Assembly (NCBI GenBank): GCA_023389895.1
Contig: JAEWDX010000180.1
Coordinates: forward strand, 1 to 7,380
DNA from: Bacillota bacterium
GTDB lineage: Bacteria > Bacillota > Bacilli > Bacillales > Cytobacillaceae
DNA length: 7,380 nucleotides
Direction: 5' to 3'
The translations under genes and the position numbers were made by a program. The notes beneath the pieces are model-generated. The model saw only the letters and a program-made list of their open reading frames with translations. It did no database searches and was not told the origin of the DNA. The stretch's first letter is position 1, and each line of letters opens with the position of its first letter. Of this stretch, positions 1-5,429 are shown in pieces.

Positions 1-13
1 AATTTTTATCGCC

Positions 14-120
14 TATTGGTATTCGCAAATTTGCTCCAAATCACTGTGTGATTTAGTCGCAGATTTTAAAAGCTTACCATTCTAGGGTGCTTAACTTCGT
101 AGGTGTAATCTTTTAAAACC
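14..120. repeat. tRNA-associated structured repeat, copy A
   Basis: This stretch is alignable with 7114-7215 by eye. Shared blocks in the same order are GC-CCAAA-CACT, GCAGATTT, AGCTT, ATTCT and ACTTCG/GCTTCG. It can fold into a hairpin: TTTTAAAAGCTTAC (64-77) pairs with GTAATCTTTTAAAA (105-118) except at one position. The corresponding arms in copy B differ in sequence but still pair, which suggests a conserved structure. On its right it runs directly into a 24-nt 5' piece of a tRNA-Thr gene. I know no named family for it. The left limit is approximate because similarity fades toward the window edge. Confidence 0.55.
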
Positions 121-144
121 CTCTACCCATTGAGCTAGGCCGGC
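121..144 (-). pseudogene. tRNA-Thr 5' fragment
   Basis: Read on the minus strand this is GCCGGCCTAGCTCAAT followed by GGGTAGAG. That matches the acceptor 5' strand and whole D arm expected of a Bacillales tRNA-Thr of the GCCGGCC type. After position 24 of the tRNA the sequence changes into the repeat element at 14-120, so the anticodon arm, T arm and 3' acceptor strand are missing. It cannot make a tRNA. A complete tRNA-Thr may lie just left of the window, as happens with tRNA-Asn at the other copy of the repeat. Confidence 0.7.
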
Positions 145-155
145 ATTTTAAAGGA

Positions 156-228
156 TGGAGGATGACGGGCTCGAACCGCCGACCCTCTGCTTGTAAGGCA
201 GATGCTCTCCCAGCTGAGCTAATCCTCC
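156..228 (-). tRNA. tRNA-Val (UAC)
   Basis: The minus strand gives a full 73-nt cloverleaf. The acceptor stem is GGAGGAT/ATCCTCC with discriminator A. The anticodon stem CTGCC is followed by a loop containing TAC, which reads GUA valine codons, and the T arm carries GGTTCGAGCC. The 3' CCA is not encoded (the next bases are TCC), so it must be added after transcription. It lies 37 bp downstream of tRNA-Glu and probably shares its transcript. Confidence 0.95.
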
Positions 229-265
229 ATAATAATGCTAGGAACTAAAACTTTACAATAATCAA

Positions 266-340
266 TGGTGACCCCTACGGGATTCGAACCCGTGTTACCG
301 CCGTGAAAGGGCGGTGTCTTAACCGCTTGACCAAGGGGCC
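266..340 (-). tRNA. tRNA-Glu (UUC)
   Basis: This is a 75-nt gene on the minus strand. The acceptor stem is GGCCCCT/AGGGGTC, the discriminator is A, and the terminal CCA is encoded. The anticodon stem is CCGCC/GGCGG around loop CTTTCAC, with anticodon TTC for glutamate. It is the first tRNA of the leftward unit. An 11-bp sequence, ACAATAATCAA, flanks it on both sides (255-265 and 365-375), as if the spacer had been duplicated with the gene. Confidence 0.96.
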
Positions 341-435
341 ATTCTTTTTTGAATTTTATTAACTACAATAATCAAGAAGATTTTATAACCAAATTCTGGT
401 TATTTTGGTTAGTCCCTCTGTTAGTCACAAGTGAT

Positions 436-464
436 ATATTACTTCATATAAAAAATAATGTCAA
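436..464 (-). promoter_or_regulatory. Promoter of the leftward tRNA-Glu/Val unit
   Basis: On the minus strand there is a perfect -35 TTGACA (459-464), a 17-bp spacer, and -10 TAATAT (436-441). This is a strong sigma-A type promoter, as expected for stable RNA. It lies about 95 bp upstream of tRNA-Glu. The predicted leader contains a small perfect hairpin, ATAACCA/TGGTTAT (385-403). It implies that the left tRNA genes are transcribed independently of the rRNA operon at the right end. Confidence 0.8.
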
Positions 465-553
465 CACATTTTAAAAAAAATTTTTTGGAAAAGTTTTTTT
501 ATAGAAAAAATGAACACTGTGACGTAACCAAATACATGAATAAAATGGGAATA

Positions 554-582
554 GACGGGATGGTTATTATCACCATACCGTC
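554..582 (-). terminator. Hairpin downstream of the tetR-like gene, probable terminator
   Basis: GACGG-G-ATGGT (554-564) pairs with ACCAT-A-CCGTC (572-582) around a 7-nt loop, giving ten pairs and one internal mismatch. It sits 71 bp past the tetR stop and before the tRNA promoter. The T tract is weak on either strand: ATTTTTAG on plus, TATTCCCATTTTA on minus. Terminator function and direction are inferred from position. Confidence 0.45.
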
Positions 583-653
583 AGGATTTTTAGTCACAAT
601 TTGTTATCCAATATAGAAACCTTCTTATCTCTTTCCCCAATTGGAACCTCTCC

Positions 654-1264
654 TTATTTTGAGCCTAACATTAATAATACAGACTTACATAAAGTATCCA
701 TCAGACGGATTTCGTCAAATTGCACTTGTTCATTTGGGAACATACCGTAGCATTTTTGTAAAATAATATCTCTTACAATGCCATCAATAGAAGTCATAAT
801 AAAAGTAAATAAATCCTCTGGTGATACTTCAGGCTGAAAGATCCCTAAAGAAATTCCTTCATGAATTGTACTAAATAACCGTTCGACCAAATATTGTCCA
901 CTTTCATTTTCAGTAATGTTCGATAAAATTTTCATTTGCCAACCGTTGATAAATTTTCTTTAATGTACTCACCGAGAAAAGTAAACAGTTTTTTTATCGA
1001 TTCTTTAGGAGAATTGCTATTTTCAATGATCGCATCGACAACTTGCATATAATCTGCATTAGCATTGGCTTGATTAATGACAACAACAAGTATTTCGTCC
1101 AAATCCGAATAATAACGATAAATCCCACCTTGACTTATTCCTGACGCTCTAATGATATCTCTCATCGTAATTTCATAGAGTGGTTTAACTTTACACACTG
1201 ATAAAGCTGCTTCTAAAATGGTATTTTTCTTTCTTATTACATACTCAAGGCTTATCTTTGGCAT
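654..1264 (-). pseudogene. TetR-family transcriptional regulator, frameshifted
   Basis: The N-terminal half (about 110 residues from ATG 1264) has a clear TetR helix-turn-helix around residues 26-60, including TMRDIIRASGISQGGIYRYY and then a DLDEIL stretch. Frame one stops right after ENLSTVGK at about 932-937. The reading continues in the next frame with LSNITENESGQYL...GIFQPEVSPEDLF and ends at 654. Restoring one A in the short A-run at 935-937 would join the halves into about 203 residues, the usual length for YfiR-like TetR proteins, so a single-base loss is the simplest lesion. ATG 1264 is chosen because AGGAGGTGG (1270-1278) precedes it; the upstream GTG at 1273 overlaps that site. As written, the ligand-binding half is separated and the regulator is probably dead. 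A small deletion instead of a 1-base loss is also possible. Confidence 0.75.
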
Positions 1265-1283
1265 CGTAACCACCTCCTAAAAC

Positions 1284-1307
1284 AAAAATGACACTATAGT
1301 CATTTTT
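1284..1307 (-). promoter_or_regulatory. Palindromic operator candidate for the TetR-like regulator
   Basis: ATGAC (1288-1292) and GTCAT (1299-1303) are perfect inverted half-sites around ACTATA, extended symmetrically by A and T runs on each side. The site lies 6 bp upstream of the ribosome binding site. The minus-strand reading of the centre is TATAGT, a possible -10 box, so a bound dimer would block its own promoter. Autoregulation is typical of TetR proteins but is inferred here from position only. Confidence 0.5.
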
Positions 1308-1405
1308 TTAAATTGTTGTTGGTTTGGAATAAAAATTAATTAAAAAACTCCATATTTCACCAACTTGATCGGTCAGTGCTCTTTTGTTCAATAACTATGG
1401 TTGAA

Positions 1406-1466
1406 AAATAAATAAAGGAGCTTCCAAAGCCTTAAAAGCGTTTAGGAAGCTCCTTTTTATTTATTT
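1406..1466 (-). terminator. Strong intrinsic terminator (reads in both directions)
   Basis: AAAGGAGCTTCC (1414-1425) pairs perfectly with GGAAGCTCCTTT (1445-1456). The A/T-rich flanks AAATAAAT and ATTTATTT extend the symmetry out to 1406 and 1466. Transcripts from either side end in a U-rich tract. It sits at the end of the leftward vat and transporter-remnant segment and also separates it from the tetR-like gene. Confidence 0.8.
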
Positions 1467-1620
1467 ACATGAGATCGTATTTGTTTTGTGCATTTCACTC
1501 ATAAACGTTGAACCAAGCAGAAGAATCGCGACAATAATTTGTAAGCCCGCCATTTTTTCACAATAATCAAAGTAGAAATCACCAATGAAGTAAGTTGAAT
1601 AATCGTGTTCTCAGGTTCTT
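1461..1620 (-). pseudogene. 3' remnant of a membrane transporter (EamA/DMT-like)
   Basis: Minus-strand codons after the vat stop read ENTIIQLTSLVISTLIIVK, and then, after a one-base frame break, MAGLQIIVAILLLGSTFMSEM up to a TAA at 1461-1463. Two hydrophobic segments ending in a short polar tail resemble the last two membrane helices of EamA/DMT-type drug and metabolite exporters. That family call rests on pattern only. The break is at a six-A run (1553-1558 on the coding strand), and one added A would make the frame continuous. Everything upstream has been lost or replaced by vat, so it is not functional. The shared terminator lies at its end. Confidence 0.45.
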
Positions 1621-2262
1621 TTAGCTGTTTTTTTCTTTAGATATCTTCTTTAATACTTCAAGATCATAACTAAGAATAGCATCAATATTATTGGATATTA
1701 CCTCGTGTTCAAAGTTCCACCATTGTATCTTTAGTAACTCTTCAATTGTCTCTTTTGAAAAGCGTTTTTTTATTACTTTAGCCGGATTTCCTCCAACGAT
1801 GGTAAAAGGCTCAACATCTTTTACTACAACAGATTTCGCCGCAATGATTGCCCCGTCCTCAATCATTACTCCAGGCATTATCATTACATCTTTGCCAATC
1901 CATACATCATTTCCAACAATTGTATCCCCTTTAATTGGAAGCATATCTAGTGAAGGAGTATGCTTTTCCCACCCGTTTCCAAAAATATTAAAAGGATAAG
2001 TAGAACCATCCATCCTATGATTGGCTCCATTCATTATAAAAGTTACTCCAGGAGCTATCGAACAAAATTTTCCAATTTTTAATTGATCTCCAATCACTTC
2101 ATAATGATACAAAACTTGTTCTTCAAAGCATTCTCCATTTTCAGCATCGTAATAAGTGTAATCCCCAACACTAATATTTGCTCTTGTCAATGTATTGTTA
2201 ATAAATTGTACGTTTTTATTTCCTTTAATCGGATAAGTTTCTCTTGGATTAGGACCTAACAT
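1621..2262 (-). CDS. vat: Vat-family streptogramin A O-acetyltransferase
   Basis: This 213-residue protein belongs to the xenobiotic acetyltransferase group with a left-handed beta-helix (hexapeptide repeats). Vat enzymes transfer acetyl from acetyl-CoA to the free hydroxyl of group A streptogramins and inactivate them in the cytoplasm. The N-terminal GPNP...YPI.GNK.VQFI pattern (3-21) and NHRMDGSTYPFNIFGNGWEKH (81-101) are Vat signatures that CatB chloramphenicol acetyltransferases lack. His82 in that motif corresponds to the catalytic histidine of Vat(D). Hexapeptide turns run from about 60 to 160 (IGKFCSIAPGV, IVGNDVWIGKDV, IEDGAIIAAKSVV), ending with GGNPAKVIKKRF. The length is normal and nothing essential is missing. 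AGGAG (2271-2275) is 8 bp from ATG 2262. Upstream lies a leader-like region; downstream are a transporter scrap and a terminator. Whether it confers resistance is inferred, not shown, and chromosomal Vat-like proteins of unknown substrate exist. Confidence 0.9.
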   Translation of the reverse strand: MLGPNPRETYPIKGNKNVQFINNTLTRANISVGDYTYYDAENGECFEEQVLYHYEVIGDQLKIGKFCSIAPGVTFIMNGANHRMDGSTYPFNIFGNGWEKHTPSLDMLPIKGDTIVGNDVWIGKDVMIMPGVMIEDGAIIAAKSVVVKDVEPFTIVGGNPAKVIKKRFSKETIEELLKIQWWNFEHEVISNNIDAILSYDLEVLKKISKEKNS

Positions 2263-2605
2263 TTCAATTTCTCCTTTATTTTGAAATTCTTAATTTCATT
2301 TAACATCATACAATTTTAAAAGCTCCTTCAGATTACTCCCTCCTTTTTTAGGAGAATAAAAAATCCTCCAAATAATTTTGGCAGGATTAGTCGTCACATT
2401 ATCAAGTTATTAATGCGCAAATAAGCTATTTTAATTAATAGCATCTTTTTATTGAAAAATGGGCAGACTAATCCTATTTTGTTAAAATTTGAAATATCCA
2501 ATTTCGAAATTAAAAAATAAGATTAGTTGTTCATCGTCCACCCATCATCCCTTTCTGATATTATTAAATTCATTTTAACATTCTTTCATTTAAACATGAA
2601 ATCGT
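2263..2605 (-). promoter_or_regulatory. Upstream region of vat, candidate attenuation leader
   Basis: This 343-bp gap has no long reading frame. On the minus strand it holds several structures. A distant perfect 10-bp inverted repeat is AGGATTAGTC (2466-2475 complement) against GACTAATCCT (2383-2392 complement). GGAG (2366-2369) can pair with CTCC (2351-2354). Alternatively CTCCT (2350-2354) can pair with AGGAG (2340-2344), so these two hairpins exclude each other. A 17-codon frame (ATG 2309 to TAG 2256, MMLNEIKNFKIKEKLKC) contains the vat ribosome binding site and ends 7 bp inside vat. Genes against ribosome-targeting antibiotics in Firmicutes are often controlled by such leaders. No convincing promoter or classical terminator with a U-run was found, so the call is tentative. 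Confidence 0.3.
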
Positions 2606-3139
2606 TTATCTTTTACCTTGTTTCACCTTATAATGTAGTTGTACAAACTGTCCAAACCGTTTTGTATCAATTAAAATTAAATCTATTTGTGGATTCTTTT
2701 CTTTAAATAAAGGAATACCAGAACCTAATATATGAGGTGTGACAGAAATAATATACTCGTCAATTAAATTTTCTTTTATAAAAGCATCAAGTATACCTGC
2801 TCCACCAACCATCCATATTTTAGAGCCTTCTTGTTCTTTTAACTTTTTGGTAAACTCTACTACATCTTCATTCACAAAATCCACATATTCATTTGAACCT
2901 TTTTCAGAAGTGGTAAAAACGTAGCATTTTTTATCAGGATACGGAAATGTTTCTGTGTGTTTTATTACATAATCATACGTCTTTTTCCCCATAATCACTG
3001 TATCAATAGATTGATACATTTCTGTATATCCAGCGTCACCTTCCCCTTCTGTATCATCTAACCATTGTAAGTCATCATCTTCTTTAGCAATAAATCCATC
3101 TAAGCTCGCGGCAATGTATAAAACAACTTCACGTGACAT
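2606..3139 (-). CDS. Dihydrofolate reductase-like protein (RibD C-terminal family, YyaP-like)
   Basis: This 177-residue cytoplasmic protein has the RibD_C/DHFR-like fold that uses NADPH in related enzymes. Motifs in order are SLDGFIA (12-18), MGKKTYD (50-56), IWMVGGAGI (108-116) and the C-terminal DEYIISVTPHILGSGIPLF region (127-145). The MGxxTY and GGxGI elements form the nucleotide-binding part in the family. It resembles YyaP/YwjB-type proteins of Bacillus, whose substrate is unknown; it is not a housekeeping folate DHFR. ATG 3139 is supported by AAAGGAG (3148-3154), 8 bp away. It is transcribed away from the WYL regulator at 3257, with a 117-bp shared promoter region, and is the likely local target of that regulator. 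The length is close to the family norm and the frame is intact. Confidence 0.88.
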   Translation of the reverse strand: MSREVVLYIAASLDGFIAKEDDDLQWLDDTEGEGDAGYTEMYQSIDTVIMGKKTYDYVIKHTETFPYPDKKCYVFTTSEKGSNEYVDFVNEDVVEFTKKLKEQEGSKIWMVGGAGILDAFIKENLIDEYIISVTPHILGSGIPLFKEKNPQIDLILIDTKRFGQFVQLHYKVKQGKR

Positions 3140-3174
3140 ACTTTAGTCTCCTTTATCTAATAGAATTTCCCTTA

Positions 3175-3213
3175 TTGATAAAATCATAAGGTATAAACTA
3201 TACTAACTGTAAA
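3175..3213. promoter_or_regulatory. Divergent promoters with palindromic operator candidate
   Basis: On plus, TTGATA (3175-3180), an 18-bp spacer and TATACT (3199-3204) form a good promoter for the WYL regulator. On minus, TTTACA (3208-3213) with TATGAT (3183-3188) at a 19-bp spacing is a weaker candidate for the reductase-like gene. The palindrome GTATA-AAC-TATAC (3191-3203) covers the plus -10 box and lies inside the minus spacer. A nearby imperfect repeat is ATGACA/TGGCAT (3216-3232). One bound regulator could control both genes; this is inferred from geometry. Confidence 0.55.
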
Positions 3214-3256
3214 ACATGACAAGAAATGGCATGATTAAATAAAAAAAGGTGAGAAA

Positions 3257-4198
3257 ATGTCAAAAGCTAAGCGTTTATTAGATATTCTTATGTTTGTTAC
3301 GACTAAAAGAAAGTTTACAGCACAAGAAATAGCAGATGAATTCCATATATCCATTCGTACTGTACATAGATACATATTAGATTTATGTGATATGGGATTG
3401 CCAATCTACGCTGAACAAGGACGGAATGGGGGATATACAGTATTAACAAGTAGACTTCTTCCCCCTATTTTATTTACGGAAGAAGAAGCTGTTTCAATCT
3501 TCTTTGCTTTTCAATCTCTAAATTTTTATCACAGCTTGCCTTTTGATACTGAAATTACCTCGGTTGCACATAAATTATACAGTTCACTTCAGAGTGAAGC
3601 GAAAATAAAAGTGGATAAAATTCGTTCCTATATTGCTTTTTGGAACCCTAAAAGAACGATTGATGCACCATTTTTAAAAGATGTTTTAGAGCACTCTATT
3701 GAGAATAGGAATTTACACATTCAATATGAATCTAAATCAGGTATGAAAAAAAAACACATTCGTCCTATCGGTGTATATGCTCATGATGGATTATGGTATT
3801 TGCCTGCATACGATTATGATAAGAAAAAAATATTACTGTATCGTGTAGATCGCATTCTTTCAATCCTATCAACCGAAAAAAATGAAGATGAGTTCATGAA
3901 TTTAGTAGAATGGTTAGACTCTCATGAAGTAAAAAGACCAATTCGATTGCATGTACACTTAACAATGGAAGGCGTACGTCAATGTAAAAGTGTTCCTTAT
4001 TTTGATGGTTTTGTAGTCACACTAAAAGATGGAACTGGATACATAGATACAATTATTGATAAAGATGAGCTTGGTTTTATAACATCGCTATTTCTTAGAC
4101 TTGGAAGTCATGCACGAATTTTAGAACCAAAAGAATTAATAGATGGATTACGTAAACAAGCTGAAGAAATTTTAACTATGTATCAAGATGAGAGTTAA
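3257..4198 (+). CDS. HTH-WYL transcriptional regulator (YafY/YobV-like)
   Basis: This 313-residue DNA-binding regulator has an N-terminal DeoR/HTH_11 winged helix at about 5-60. Its recognition part is FTAQEIADEFHISIRTVHRY (20-39), followed by the wing GRNGGYTV (55-62). A linker and a WYL domain follow, with a literal WYL at 180-182 and YRVDRI at 195-200. WYL domains sense small ligands or nucleic acid, and the ligand here is unknown. A C-terminal WCX-like extension ends at the usual length. AGGTGAG (3246-3252) precedes ATG 3257 by 4 bp. It is divergent from the reductase-like gene, an arrangement that suggests joint regulation. It contains a nine-A run (3746-3754) with the frame kept intact, unlike the shorter A-runs of the nearby pseudogenes. 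The gene ends 117 bp before a strong terminator. Confidence 0.9.
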   Translation: MSKAKRLLDILMFVTTKRKFTAQEIADEFHISIRTVHRYILDLCDMGLPIYAEQGRNGGYTVLTSRLLPPILFTEEEAVSIFFAFQSLNFYHSLPFDTEITSVAHKLYSSLQSEAKIKVDKIRSYIAFWNPKRTIDAPFLKDVLEHSIENRNLHIQYESKSGMKKKHIRPIGVYAHDGLWYLPAYDYDKKKILLYRVDRILSILSTEKNEDEFMNLVEWLDSHEVKRPIRLHVHLTMEGVRQCKSVPYFDGFVVTLKDGTGYIDTIIDKDELGFITSLFLRLGSHARILEPKELIDGLRKQAEEILTMYQDES

Positions 4199-4315
4199 AG
4201 TATTTGTTTCATATTAACCTCAATCTATCTTTCAAATTTGGGGCTAATAAGGCTTTTTCAGTAGATTCCTACTGAGAGGTGCAGCCAACATTTCTGAATT
4301 ATCTTAACCATCCAT

Positions 4316-4360
4316 AACGGATGACTTTGCAGTATTCAATGTAAAGTCATCCGTTTTTTT
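4316..4360 (+). terminator. Intrinsic terminator of the WYL regulator
   Basis: AACGGATGACTTT (4316-4328) pairs perfectly over 13 bp with AAAGTCATCCGTT (4343-4355) around a 14-nt loop. The stem is followed by a T tract to 4360. The direction fits the upstream regulator gene and isolates it from the transposon remnant that follows. Confidence 0.92.
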
Positions 4361-4447
4361 GTTTCTTTAAAGACTATTTAACCACACTAATTTTTATAGT
4401 ATTTATAGTAAATAAAGAAAGGAGGTTGATTATCTAAATTTAAGAGA

Positions 4448-4765
4448 TTGAGACATGAAGATTATTGTATTCAGTTGACAGAACGTTTAAAGAAACAGGT
4501 ATCTGGGTCCCGCAAGGGGTTTAAAAGTTTTCTGCACCATATAAACAAAAATAAATCCTTTACCTCTTATATTCTTAAATTAAAGGTGCCTAAACAGCAG
4601 CCGAAAACACTCTCAAAAGATCAGATTGCATTAATTATGAATGCCTGTGTAAATATGCGGGATCTATTTTTAATACAGCTCCTATGGGAAAGCTCTATAC
4701 TTATTGGCGAAGCACTTACTTTATGGCTTGAGGATTTTGAGATTGATGCGAGGAAAATTCATTAA
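4448..4765 (+). pseudogene. Tn554 TnpA-like tyrosine recombinase, truncated and catalytically defective
   Basis: About 105 codons remain from the middle of the protein. The first part (RLKKQVSGSRKGFKSFLHHI) is the end of the core-binding domain. KTLSKDQIALIMNACVNMRD (57-76) then leads into the catalytic domain at FLIQLLWESSILIGEALTLW. In tyrosine recombinases the last motif is normally G-x-R-I-G-E-A-L, with the first catalytic arginine before IGEAL. Here that position is leucine (ILIGEAL). The frame stops after DARKIH, so the HxxR box and the tyrosine nucleophile are absent. The frame opens after a TGA at 4427 and the only start is a TTG at 4448 with no good ribosome binding site. It is clearly non-functional. 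Confidence 0.7.
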
Positions 4766-4908
4766 GATATCGAAGATTATCTTATATTTCATAATAAGAA
4801 GTTTCATGACAAAATACCGTCGAGGAGAAGTTATCTAATTGTTCTAAACGTGTTCTTGGAAACGATTGGAAAATAATATCAAATACATTCCTGAAGTCTT
4901 CAACAATT

Positions 4909-5128
4909 GAGGAAAAACTAGATTTCTTAAAACCGTCAATAAGACATTTCTCTATAACAACCAAGAAGGGTTAAATACACCGCAAGCCATAAAACGTAAT
5001 ATGACGGATACCAATAAAGATTGCTTATCGCAGCTAAAAATAATTGAATTAAAAAACTTGAAGAAGAAAATAAACGACTGAAGGATAAATTATTAAAATT
5101 GCGCGGAATGATTTACGATAAATTTTAA
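4909..5128 (+). pseudogene. TnpC-like transposition helper, frame-broken 3' part
   Basis: Three frames must be joined. EEKLDFLK (4909-4931) is followed by TVNKTFLYNNQEGLNTPQAI and then KRNMTDTNKDCLSQLK in the next frame. The end is LEEENKRLKDKLLKLRGMIY, then DKF and a stop at 5126-5128. The layout of a short HTH-like VNKTFLY part, a polar linker and a C-terminal leucine/lysine-rich coiled coil fits TnpC of Tn554-type elements. Both breaks fall in A-runs (4929-4932 and 5051-5056), and each is repaired by adding one A. It has no start of its own and is not functional. Confidence 0.6.
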
Positions 5129-5234
5129 AAATAACAACTATTGAATCAGGCTTAACCTATTGTGCTAGTAAGAGGTAAGTTATGGAGGCGATTAGCTTTT
5201 ATGGTAAAATGTAGTGAAAAGGAAGGTGGATGTG

Positions 5235-5376
5235 ATGACTATAATTATAGGGGCATTGCTTATTTTGTGGGGAGTGCTAATTCCTTACTCTTCGTTAGTT
5301 TAAACTAGAGTCAATCCTCGGAATTCGTCGATTTTTGGACTTATTCCAATATTTCTATGTTAAGAAATGCCCCTAA
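5235..5376 (+). pseudogene. Small single-pass membrane protein, frameshifted
   Basis: GGAAGGTGG (5221-5229) precedes ATG 5235. The frame reads MTIIIGALLILWGVLIPYSS, then LV and a TAA at 5301-5303, which is a 22-residue hydrophobic helix. Directly afterwards the next frame reads KLESILGIRRFLDLFQYFYV, then KKCP and a stop at 5374-5376. Both halves look like one roughly 46-residue protein with an N-terminal membrane helix and a basic, aromatic tail. One extra T in the TTT run at 5299-5301 would explain the break. I do not recognise the family. It could also be a genuine 22-residue peptide, which I consider less likely. Confidence 0.4.
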
Positions 5377-5429
5377 AAAAGAAAACAAAATCATAACAAT
5401 CTCCTGTTTCCTTTAGCTTACTTCTTCCC

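Larger units (their letters stand above)
4421..5128 (+). mobile_element. Degenerate Tn554-like transposon remnant
   Basis: A partial tyrosine-recombinase gene (4448-4765) is followed by about 140 bp of unreadable sequence and then a frame-broken 3' end of a TnpC-like gene (4909-5128), all on plus. Tn554-family elements carry tnpA, tnpB and tnpC in this order, so this is the same array with its middle collapsed. A scrap at about 4861-4905 reads ENNIKYIPEVFNN before a stop and may be all that is left of tnpB. AGGAGG at 4420-4425 may mark an old start. I saw no cargo gene clearly tied to it and could not define element ends. Confidence 0.6.

Noticed and set aside
1560..1570. Third copy of ACAATAATCAA, seen also beside tRNA-Glu
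   Set aside because: It falls within transporter codons (LIIV), and an AT-rich 11-mer recurring once more is likely chance.
1691..1999. Plus-strand open frame of 102 codons
   Set aside because: It is antisense to the well-supported vat gene, has no recognisable domain, and its composition is that of a reverse-strand shadow.
2739..2924. Plus-strand open frame of 61 codons
   Set aside because: It lies wholly opposite the reductase-like gene and has no ribosome binding site or family features.
4258..4275. Perfect hairpin TCAGTA-GATTCC-TACTGA after the WYL gene
   Set aside because: It is only six pairs with no U tract; the real terminator is at 4316-4360.
4782..4964. Minus-strand open frame of 60 codons
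   Set aside because: It is opposite the transposon wreck, whose plus-strand codons match TnpC; nothing recognisable is in this frame.
5334..5394. 17-residue minus-strand frame MILFSFLGAFLNIEILE with AGGAG upstream
   Set aside because: It lies antisense to the small membrane pseudogene and is too short to support without conservation.
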